Assembly: GCA_029263945.1 (NCBI GenBank)
Contig: JARIDM010000275.1
Span: forward strand, 1-20,589
Direction of reading: 5' to 3'
Source: Sporosarcina sp.
GTDB taxonomy: Bacteria > Bacillota > Bacilli > Bacillales_A > Planococcaceae
Length of the DNA stretch: 20,589 nucleotides
The notes under the pieces were generated by a model, which was not told the origin of the DNA, ran no database searches, and saw only the letters and a program-made list of their open reading frames with translations. The number at the start of each line of letters is the position of its first letter. Positions within the stretch are counted from its first letter, which is position 1. The translations under genes were made by a program, and so were the position numbers. Positions 1-7,273 of this stretch are shown here, piece after piece.

Positions 1-47
1 CCTGCGACGCCCCAGCCGCGGAACACCGAAGCGTCCGATTGATGGGA
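1..47 (-). other. Eukaryotic rDNA ITS2 fragment (foreign to the bacterial contig)
   Basis: Read on the minus strand, these bases follow directly from the 3' end of the 5.8S rRNA at about position 48. They look like the start of a vertebrate internal transcribed spacer 2, with a CATCAATCG element just after the 5.8S end and then a GC-rich GCGGCTGGGG stretch. GC content is far above the rest of the window. The exact host species cannot be told from this length. A ray-finned fish is a guess from the GGGTCGCTT form of the 5.8S end. Confidence 0.75.
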
Positions 48-753
<706 letters not shown>

Positions 754-773
754 GTAGATCACCTCCTGTTTTG

Positions 774-779
774 ATTATA
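774..779 (-). promoter_or_regulatory. Possible -10 element upstream of yacL
   Basis: TATAAT lies on the minus strand 20 bases before the yacL start codon. No good -35 hexamer is at 16-18 bp; the nearest, TTGAAA at 801-806, is 21 bp away. A second TATAAT lies at 890-895. yacL may therefore have its own promoter after the weak radA terminator, but this is uncertain. Confidence 0.3.
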
Positions 780-903
780 CATACATTTACTCATAATCGC
801 TTTCAATAACATGCCTTTACAACTAATCTGATAAAATCGATTCATTATTTCCGACATATATAGGGAAACAGACCCAAAAACGACGCGCCATTATAGAATA
901 GAA

Positions 904-925
904 GCCAACTAATTATGAAGTTGGC
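904..925 (-). terminator. Weak terminator hairpin after radA
   Basis: GCCAACT and AGTTGGC form a 7-bp stem around an 8-base loop, starting a few bases after the radA stop codon. Only a broken T run (TTCTATTC) follows on the minus strand, so termination is probably partial and some read-through into yacL is expected. Confidence 0.45.
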
Positions 926-928
926 GAA

Positions 929-2305
929 TCACTTGCTTTTAAAAGCAATTTTAAGCGCTTCGGCTACGGTTTCTACGCCGATTACTTTAATACCTTCTGG
1001 ATATTCCCAACCACCTAGATTAGATTTTGGAATGATGGCACGGTCAAATCCTAGTTTCGCTGCCTCTATGACGCGTTGTTCAATTCGTGACACACGGCGC
1101 ACTTCACCTGTCAACCCGACTTCGCCGATAAAACAATCCGCTAACCCTGCTTCTTCATCTCGGTAACTTGACACAATACTTACGAGTACAGCTAAGTCAA
1201 TTGCTGGCTCATCTAGTTTCACGCCACCTGCAACTTTAATATAAGCATCTTGTGCTTGTAATAACATGCCCATTCTTTTCTCGAGTACCGCCATGAGAAG
1301 AGAGACACGGTTTTGGTCTAAACCTGTAGCCATTCGTTTTGGATAGTTAAAGCTCGAAGGCGTCACAAGTGCTTGTATCTCTACTAAAATAGGTCGAGTT
1401 CCCTCCATTGAAGCCACGACTGTGGATCCTGCGCTCCCCTGAGAACGCTCACGCAAAAACAGTTCAGAGGGGTTTAACACTTCTTTCAAACCTGATTGAG
1501 CCATCTCGAATATCGCAATCTCATTTGTAGAACCAAATCTATTTTTTACACTCCGTAAAATCCTGTAAGTGTGATGACGCTCTCCTTCAAAATAGAGCAC
1601 TGTGTCAACCATATGCTCAAGAATACGCGGCCCTGCAATTTGCCCGTCTTTGGTCACGTGGCCTACTAGAAAAATCGCGATCCCTTGTGTTTTTGCAACA
1701 CGCATTAACTCGGCCGTACTTTCACGCACTTGCGTAATACTCCCAGGTGCTGATTTCACTTCTGGGTGATGAATTGTTTGAATGGAGTCAACAATTACAA
1801 ATCGAGGTTTTACCTCTTCAATCGTGTGGTGGATTTGTTCTAAATCTGTTTCTGCATAAATGTATAACTCATCAGACAACACACCGAGTCTTTCCGCACG
1901 TAGCTTCGTTTGTCGAATCGATTCTTCCCCTGATATATAGAGCACACGGTGCCCTTGATTTGCTAGTAACGAAGAGACTTGTAACAGTAATGTAGACTTC
2001 CCAATCCCAGGATCTCCTGCAGTTAAGAGCAGCGAGCCTGGCACAATTCCCCCACCTAGTACACGGTTCAGTTCATTCAATTCTGTTTTAACACGGGGTT
2101 CTTCAATCATTTCCACTTGACTGATCGGGATGGCTTTTTGACGCACGTTTTCAGAGTGTTGAAATGTACCGCGTGGGCCACTACTGACAACCTCTACTTC
2201 TTCGTTCATCGTATTCCATTCTCCGCAACCAGGACAACGACCCATCCATTTAGGCGACTCATACCCGCAATCTTTACACATAAATTTCGTTTTTCTCTTT
2301 GCCAT
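929..2305 (-). CDS. radA: DNA repair protein RadA (branch-migration ATPase)
   Basis: RadA (Sms) is a hexameric ATPase that works with RecA to process recombination intermediates. The 458-residue protein opens with a four-cysteine zinc finger (C10, C13, C24, C27). A RecA-type Walker A follows, GDPGIGKST at 97-105, then the RadA-specific KNRFGS motif in the middle and a Lon-like C-terminal domain. Length is normal for the family (about 455). A longer reading from 2317 is possible, but GGAGGC lies five bases before the ATG at 2305, giving the standard MAKRKTKF start. It is the last gene of the ctsR run, separated from clpC by a possible attenuating hairpin. In B. subtilis disA follows radA; here yacL follows directly. 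Confidence 0.97.
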   Translation of the reverse strand: MAKRKTKFMCKDCGYESPKWMGRCPGCGEWNTMNEEVEVVSSGPRGTFQHSENVRQKAIPISQVEMIEEPRVKTELNELNRVLGGGIVPGSLLLTAGDPGIGKSTLLLQVSSLLANQGHRVLYISGEESIRQTKLRAERLGVLSDELYIYAETDLEQIHHTIEEVKPRFVIVDSIQTIHHPEVKSAPGSITQVRESTAELMRVAKTQGIAIFLVGHVTKDGQIAGPRILEHMVDTVLYFEGERHHTYRILRSVKNRFGSTNEIAIFEMAQSGLKEVLNPSELFLRERSQGSAGSTVVASMEGTRPILVEIQALVTPSSFNYPKRMATGLDQNRVSLLMAVLEKRMGMLLQAQDAYIKVAGGVKLDEPAIDLAVLVSIVSSYRDEEAGLADCFIGEVGLTGEVRRVSRIEQRVIEAAKLGFDRAIIPKSNLGGWEYPEGIKVIGVETVAEALKIAFKSK

Positions 2306-2319
2306 ATAAGCCTCCATAG

Positions 2320-2366
2320 AAGAAAAGGACAGTCAATCTCCTCCGATTTAGAGAGACGGACTATCC
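2320..2366 (-). terminator. Possible terminator/attenuator between clpC and radA
   Basis: On the minus strand GGATAGTC (2359-2366) can pair with GACTGTCC (2327-2334), eight pairs including one G-T wobble. TCTC/GAGA pairing inside extends the structure, and TTTTCTT follows at 2320-2326. It sits just before the radA ribosome binding site, so it may reduce transcription of radA relative to clpC. Confidence 0.5.
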
Positions 2367-2377
2367 AATCCATAATA

Positions 2378-4816
2378 TTATTTCTTCACTGTTTCTGCTA
2401 CTTTTACAGTAAATTTGTCGTCTTCCACATCGACAATTACTTCACCGCCAGCTAACACAGTGCCTTTTAAGAGTTCCTCGGATAAACGGTCCTCAACGTG
2501 TTTTTGAATCGCACGACGAAGCGGACGCGCACCGTACTCAGGATCATACCCGACTTCAGAAATCTTTAGAAGTGCTGCATCAGTTAGGGTAAGCGTAATA
2601 TCTTGCTCTTTTAAACGCGTTGACAGTTCTTCCGCCATCAGTCCGACAATTTTACGTAGATGCTCTTTTTCAAGCGAATGGAAAACGATCATTTCGTCTA
2701 CTCTGTTTAAAAACTCTGGACGGAATGCCTTTTTCAACTCTTCAAGCATTTTAGATTTCATATCTTCATAATCATGGTCTGAATCATTTAAGTTAAAGCC
2801 GACATAACGATTTTTTTGAAGTGAAGTTGCACCGACGTTAGACGTCATAATGATGACTGAATTACGGAAATCCACCAAACGTCCTTTAGAATCTGTTAAG
2901 CGGCCATCTTCCAACACTTGGAGTAAAATATTAAAGACGTCAGGATGTGCCTTTTCGATCTCATCCAGCAAAATAACTGAATAAGGCTTACGACGCACAA
3001 GTTCTGTCAATTGACCGCCTTCTTCATGCCCTACATAACCAGGAGGGGAACCAACGAGACGTGACGTCGAGTGTTTTTCCATATACTCGGACATGTCAAC
3101 ACGAATCATTGCATCTTCATCTCCAAACATCGTTTCCGCAAGCGCACGTGCAAGTTCTGTTTTCCCGACACCTGTTGGGCCTAAGAAAATAAACGAACCA
3201 ATCGGACGTTTTGGATCTTTAAGTCCAGCACGCGCACGGCGTATCGCCTGTGAAATGGCCGTAACAGCTTCCGCTTGACCAATTACACGTTCATGTAGCG
3301 CTTCTTCCATGTTCAACAACTTATTAGACTCGGTCTCTGCTATTTTAGAAACAGGGATTCCTGTCCACATCGCAACGACTTCTGCAATGTCATTCACAGT
3401 CACTTGAGACTCAGTCTTCCCTTGCTCTTCTTTCCATGCAGACTTCGTTTGGTCTAGTTCTTCTTTCATCTTCTGTTCTGAATCTCGGAACGATGCGGCT
3501 TTTTCAAATTCTTGGCTTTGAACTGCGGCATTTTTTTCCGAACGAATGGCATCTAATTGTAATTCAAGTTCTTTCAAATTCGGAGGGGTTGTGTACGAAC
3601 GTAAGCGTACTTTTGAACCCGCCTCGTCAATGAGGTCAATTGCTTTGTCAGGAAGGAAACGGTCAGAAATATAACGATCTGCCATTTTCGCTGCAGCCTC
3701 AATTGCTTCATCTGTAATTTTCACACGGTGATGGGCTTCATAACGATCCCGGAGTCCTGACAAAATTTGGATGGACTCTTCAACAGATGGCTCGTCAACT
3801 TGAATGGGTTGGAAGCGTCTTTCCAACGCCGCATCTTTTTCGATGTATTTACGGTATTCATCTAATGTTGTTGCGCCGATACATTGCAGCTCGCCTCTTG
3901 AGAGGGATGGCTTTAAGATATTTGATGCATCAATGGCACCTTCTGCACCACCTGCACCAATTAATGTATGCAACTCATCAATGAATAAAATGACGTTACC
4001 TGCTTGTCGAATCTCTTCCATTACTTTTTTCATGCGGTCTTCAAATTCACCGCGGTATTTTGTCCCCGCAACAACAGTCCCCATATCTAATGTCATGACT
4101 CGTTTGTCGCGAAGGATTTCTGGCACTTCATTGTTCACAACTTGTTGCGCAAGCCCTTCTGCAATCGCAGTTTTCCCAACACCAGGTTCTCCTATGAGGA
4201 CTGGATTGTTTTTCGTACGACGCGCCAATACTTCGATGACGCGTGTAATTTCTTTGCTACGACCTATCACTGGATCCAATAGACCTTCTCGTGCCACTTC
4301 GGTTAAGTCACGTGCTAACCCATCAAGCGTAGGCGTCGCAGCTGAAGATGTATTCGTAGACGAGCTTGCTGAACTTTCATTACTGCCTAGAAGTTGAAGG
4401 ACCTGTTGACGTGCTTTGTTCAAACTTACGCCTGCATTGTTTAGTACACGCGCTGCGATGCCTTCTCCTTCACGGATCAGTGCGAGCAAGATATGCTCCG
4501 TACCGATATATGAGTGGCCTAATTTACGAGATTCATCTACCGAAAGCTCAATTACTTTTTTCGCACGCGGCGTGTAGTGAACGATAGGGCCAACGTCTTT
4601 CGTGCCAGCTCCTACAAGCTTATCGATTCCTTCTTCGATTGTTGCAAAATCAACTTCAATGGCTTCAAGTGCTTTTGCAGCAATCCCACCGCCCTCGCGA
4701 ATTAACCCCAACAAGATATGCTCAGTACCAATCGATTCATGCTTCATACGAATGGCCTCTTCCTGGGCAAGTTGTAATACTTTTTGTGCGCGTTGTGTAA
4801 ATCGGTTAAACATCAT
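2378..4816 (-). CDS. clpC: ATP-dependent unfoldase ClpC (HSP100 family)
   Basis: ClpC unfolds damaged or phospho-arginine-tagged proteins and feeds them to the ClpP protease. The 812-residue length matches B. subtilis ClpC (810). Two N-terminal Clp repeats (about 1-145) each contain GTEHILL; the glutamates E32 and E107 correspond to the phospho-arginine binding positions. A Ser/Thr-rich linker precedes the first AAA+ domain, with Walker A GEPGVGKT at 209-216 and Walker B near 275-281. A middle UVR-like coiled-coil segment lies at about 420-455. The second AAA+ domain has Walker A GPTGVGKT at 546-553 and VILLDEI at 614-620. The MMFNRF start has AGGAGAGG upstream. It is the fourth gene after the CtsR-controlled promoter and needs McsB, encoded just upstream, as adaptor and tagger. 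Confidence 0.98.
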   Translation of the reverse strand: MMFNRFTQRAQKVLQLAQEEAIRMKHESIGTEHILLGLIREGGGIAAKALEAIEVDFATIEEGIDKLVGAGTKDVGPIVHYTPRAKKVIELSVDESRKLGHSYIGTEHILLALIREGEGIAARVLNNAGVSLNKARQQVLQLLGSNESSASSSTNTSSAATPTLDGLARDLTEVAREGLLDPVIGRSKEITRVIEVLARRTKNNPVLIGEPGVGKTAIAEGLAQQVVNNEVPEILRDKRVMTLDMGTVVAGTKYRGEFEDRMKKVMEEIRQAGNVILFIDELHTLIGAGGAEGAIDASNILKPSLSRGELQCIGATTLDEYRKYIEKDAALERRFQPIQVDEPSVEESIQILSGLRDRYEAHHRVKITDEAIEAAAKMADRYISDRFLPDKAIDLIDEAGSKVRLRSYTTPPNLKELELQLDAIRSEKNAAVQSQEFEKAASFRDSEQKMKEELDQTKSAWKEEQGKTESQVTVNDIAEVVAMWTGIPVSKIAETESNKLLNMEEALHERVIGQAEAVTAISQAIRRARAGLKDPKRPIGSFIFLGPTGVGKTELARALAETMFGDEDAMIRVDMSEYMEKHSTSRLVGSPPGYVGHEEGGQLTELVRRKPYSVILLDEIEKAHPDVFNILLQVLEDGRLTDSKGRLVDFRNSVIIMTSNVGATSLQKNRYVGFNLNDSDHDYEDMKSKMLEELKKAFRPEFLNRVDEMIVFHSLEKEHLRKIVGLMAEELSTRLKEQDITLTLTDAALLKISEVGYDPEYGARPLRRAIQKHVEDRLSEELLKGTVLAGGEVIVDVEDDKFTVKVAETVKK

Positions 4817-4900
4817 AATCCAGTCCTCTCCTTCTATCTATTTCGTCTATTTCTAGTATGCTTATACGTAATCATATGCTTTAAAATAAAATGATTGCTG

Positions 4901-4914
4901 AAACGTTAACGTTT
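4901..4914. repeat. 14-bp perfect palindrome between mcsB and clpC
   Basis: AAACGTTAACGTTT is its own reverse complement. It lies 9 bases past the mcsB stop codon, within the 106-base gap before clpC. It has no loop of its own and no T run after it on the minus strand, so it is a poor terminator. A repressor site or an RNA-processing element is possible, but nothing identifies the binder. Confidence 0.5.
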
Positions 4915-4922
4915 TACTAATC

Positions 4923-6032
4923 CTACTCTTCTGACGTTTTCTTAGGTGCAGATGTTGCGTGGTCACTCGAAAGACGTTCGCGAAAAAGTTTCGCTCTACA
5001 AACATCTCGTTCCTCTTGTGTTAACTCTGTATTTGCATATTGTTGGAGAAAACCCGGTTGCATGAAAATCATAAGTTCATTCATCACTGAAATATCCATA
5101 TCTTCAATAATACCCATATCTATGCCAAGTCTAACATCTGATAAACACCTAGCGGCTTCGCCGATTTGAAGTAAACGTGCATATGTTAGCGTTCCAAGCG
5201 ATCTAAAAACCCGATCTTCTACCGCTAACTTTGAGTTTTCAAGTAATTTTTCCCTGGATTTGCGCTCATGTCCAATTAAACGAGCGGTGATATTATTCAA
5301 TTCCCTTAAAATTTCTTGTTCTGTTTTACCAAGGGTGATTTGGTTAGACACTTGGTAAATGTTACCGAGCGCTTTGCTGCCCTCTCCGTAGCTTCCTCGA
5401 ACGACAAGTCCTAACCGTGAAATCGCAGGTATGATTTGGTCAATCTGCTTTGTGATCGTGAGCGCTGGCAAATGCATCATGACCGATGCCCGCATCCCTG
5501 TTCCAGTATTCGACGGACAACTTGTTAAATAGCCGAATTCTTCATCGAATGCATAGGGCAGTTCTTTTTCAAGAATATCATCGACAGCATTTGCTTGTCG
5601 ATACGTCTCATCTAGTTGTAATCCGGGATAAATACACTGGATACGCACATGATCTTCTTCATTAATCATAATGCTGAGTGTCTCGTCTTTAGAAAGCAAG
5701 ACTGCGCCTGCACGTTCTGGGTTCGCAAGCTGTGGACTTATTAAATGCTTTTCCACGAGTATTTCACGGTCGAGTTTTAGTTGCTCTGACATTTTTAAGT
5801 ACGTGTATTGCTCACCGCACTCCCCGTCCTGTAGCGCACTTGCAACCATTTTATCCACAACCAGTGCATCATCTTCCTTAGATGCGATTGGGAATGCGTA
5901 CCCCCTTAAATTCCGCGCCAAACGGATTCTTGTTGCGAGTACGATATCGGGGTGCTCACCGCCAGTCGTCATCCACCCGATTACTTCATTATTTATAAAT
6001 TTATCAATCGACTTGGTTTTCTTCGCCTCCAT
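4923..6032 (-). CDS. mcsB: Protein-arginine kinase McsB
   Basis: McsB phosphorylates arginine residues on client proteins and on CtsR, marking clients for ClpCP. It belongs to the phosphagen kinase fold. Visible landmarks in the 369 residues are DIVLATRIRLARN (29-41), the NEEDH acidic motif at 124-128, SCPSNTGTGMRASV at 171-184 with the family cysteine C172, and an arginine-rich nucleotide-binding region. The family usually has about 363 residues. The start is unclear. ATG at 6032 lies 29 bases inside mcsA and has no Shine-Dalgarno sequence before it, while GGAGGCG lies on its own first codons. Alignment with B. subtilis McsB places the natural N-terminus near codon 8. Translation is probably coupled to mcsA. 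McsA, encoded just upstream, is its activator. Confidence 0.96.
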   Translation of the reverse strand: MEAKKTKSIDKFINNEVIGWMTTGGEHPDIVLATRIRLARNLRGYAFPIASKEDDALVVDKMVASALQDGECGEQYTYLKMSEQLKLDREILVEKHLISPQLANPERAGAVLLSKDETLSIMINEEDHVRIQCIYPGLQLDETYRQANAVDDILEKELPYAFDEEFGYLTSCPSNTGTGMRASVMMHLPALTITKQIDQIIPAISRLGLVVRGSYGEGSKALGNIYQVSNQITLGKTEQEILRELNNITARLIGHERKSREKLLENSKLAVEDRVFRSLGTLTYARLLQIGEAARCLSDVRLGIDMGIIEDMDISVMNELMIFMQPGFLQQYANTELTQEERDVCRAKLFRERLSSDHATSAPKKTSEE

Positions 6033-6558
6033 GCGTCAAGTTTTGTTGCAGTGCATTTGCTTCATCACGCAGGGCTGCCGCTTCTTCAAAGCGCTCTGCG
6101 GCAACGGCTTCTTGCATTTTCGTTCGGACTTCTTCGATTTTACGCTTAATGACGTAAATTTCATTGAAGGACACGGGGATTTTTCCTGTATGCGTTGTGT
6201 GACCATTATGCAGTTTTCCAAAAACATTGGGTAAACGTTCTCGAAATGTACCGTAACAAGTCGGACAACCAAACTTCCCGATGTCTAAAAACTTTCCAAA
6301 GGTCAGCTTACAATCTGGACATTCAAGGTCATTGGCCGCATTCCCTTGCATTTTAGGTTGTGTCTGAAAAGAATCTGCAGCGCCAAACCAATGTGATAAA
6401 AATTGTTGAATCGACAGCGGTTCTTGATTAGGATCGAAATGAAATGCTTCTGATTGAAAAGCACACTTCTCACATAAATGACGTTCCGCTGACTCTCCAA
6501 CGAAACCTTTTGTAATCACTACAGAAGCTGGTCGTTCTTTACAACTTTCACAGCGCAT
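6004..6558 (-). CDS. mcsA: McsA, zinc-binding activator of McsB
   Basis: McsA activates the McsB arginine kinase and modulates CtsR. The 184-residue protein has paired zinc-binding CxxC motifs at C3/C6, C29/C32, C80/C83 and C98/C101. Its C-terminal UVR domain (about 140-178, with EAAALRDEANALQQ) resembles the UvrB/UvrC interaction motif. All eight cysteines are kept. The start at 6558 has GAGGTGA six bases upstream. The gene begins 17 bases after ctsR and its end overlaps the start of mcsB, so the three are translated from one message. Confidence 0.96.
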   Translation of the reverse strand: MRCESCKERPASVVITKGFVGESAERHLCEKCAFQSEAFHFDPNQEPLSIQQFLSHWFGAADSFQTQPKMQGNAANDLECPDCKLTFGKFLDIGKFGCPTCYGTFRERLPNVFGKLHNGHTTHTGKIPVSFNEIYVIKRKIEEVRTKMQEAVAAERFEEAAALRDEANALQQNLTHGGEENQVD

Positions 6559-6575
6559 AAGCGGTCACCTCACAT

Positions 6576-7043
6576 TCATAATTCTTCATAAAGCAGCGTA
6601 ATCAGCATTGCTTGTAAAATACGCGCACGTAATTCATCGCGTTCTGGCAAAGGAATACGGATCGTCGTTCGGTCCACAGCTGCGAGAATCAGTTTCGACT
6701 CTCGTTCGGTGAGGACGTCTTCTTCAAGCAATCGATAAACCACATCAACAGCCATTCGATGGGACACACCTGTTTGAAGACCCGCTAGTATATGTTCAAT
6801 TAAATCTTTACGTGTATTTGCTTGAACACGAAAAATACGGATGTACCCGCCACCGCCTCTTTTCGATTCGACTGCATAGCCACGTTCAGCTGTAAATCGG
6901 GTGTTAATCACATAGTTAATTTGCGAAGGAACACATTGAAATTTCTCAGCGACTTCGTTTCGTTTAATTTCAATTGTACCGTTCTGCTCTTCTTCTATAA
7001 TTGCTTTTAAATATCCTTCTATGATGTCAGAAATATTTCGCAT
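6576..7043 (-). CDS. ctsR: Class III heat-shock repressor CtsR
   Basis: CtsR is the dimeric repressor of clp genes in low-GC Gram-positives. The 155-residue protein has an N-terminal winged helix-turn-helix (about 1-72). The wing SKRGGGGYIRI (60-70) contains R62 and the glycine loop that senses heat, and R62 is also a known McsB phosphorylation site in B. subtilis. The C-terminal half is helical, as expected for the dimerisation and McsB-binding domain. AGAGGTGA lies five bases before the ATG. It heads the operon and has a CtsR operator in its own promoter, so it represses itself and the genes after it. Confidence 0.97.
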   Translation of the reverse strand: MRNISDIIEGYLKAIIEEEQNGTIEIKRNEVAEKFQCVPSQINYVINTRFTAERGYAVESKRGGGGYIRIFRVQANTRKDLIEHILAGLQTGVSHRMAVDVVYRLLEEDVLTERESKLILAAVDRTTIRIPLPERDELRARILQAMLITLLYEEL

Positions 7044-7081
7044 TTCTTCACCTCTTTCATTTCAGGCGACCCTTCATTGAC

Positions 7082-7098
7082 TTTGACTAACTTTGACT
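7082..7098 (-). promoter_or_regulatory. CtsR operator (heptad repeat)
   Basis: The minus strand reads AGTCAAA-GTT-AGTCAAA, an exact match to the known CtsR target, two RGTCAAA heptads three bases apart. A further imperfect heptad AGTCAAT overlaps at 7076-7082. The site covers the expected transcription start of the ctsR operon, which fits repression by blocking RNA polymerase. Confidence 0.93.
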
Positions 7099-7100
7099 TA

Positions 7101-7129
7101 ATTGTACAAATTTTTAGCTCTATGCGCAA
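7101..7129 (-). promoter_or_regulatory. Promoter of the ctsR-mcsA-mcsB-clpC operon
   Basis: TTGCGC (7124-7129) and TACAAT (7101-7106) are 17 bp apart on the minus strand. The -10 is a 5/6 match to the SigA consensus and the -35 is 3/6. The CtsR operator begins three bases downstream of the -10 and spans the predicted start site. Distance to the ctsR ATG is about 55 bases. Confidence 0.7.
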
Positions 7130-7188
7130 TCGATATGCACTTCCACTTTCCTTTTCCAGTGTGGGAATTGGCGTCCTCATTTAAACAT

Positions 7189-7238
7189 AAAAAAGCAAGA
7201 AATGACCAATCAATAGATTGACCCATCATTTCCTGCTT
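7189..7238 (-). terminator. Rho-independent terminator of the 560-residue membrane protein gene
   Basis: AAGCAGGAAATGA (7226-7238) pairs with TCATTTCTTGCTT (7193-7205) with a single mismatch, and a T6 run follows on the minus strand (7189-7194). It isolates the upstream membrane protein gene from the ctsR promoter about 60 bases further on. Confidence 0.88.
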
Positions 7239-7273
7239 AAAGTAAAGAAATTCCTATTAAACAACAGTTCACG

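Noticed and set aside
3804..4397. A 197-codon plus-strand frame opposite clpC
   Set aside because: It is Ser/Pro/Arg-rich, as antisense frames of conserved genes often are, with no ribosome binding site, and ClpC on the other strand is certain.
4895..4914. Catabolite-repression (cre) site at the mcsB-clpC palindrome
   Set aside because: The centre resembles cre, but the required TG at the left end is displaced by one base and the right end does not fit, so it falls short of the consensus.
5671..6234. A 187-codon plus-strand frame opposite mcsB and mcsA
   Set aside because: It is the reverse of two well-supported conserved genes, and its Ser/Cys/Phe-rich composition is typical of antisense translation.
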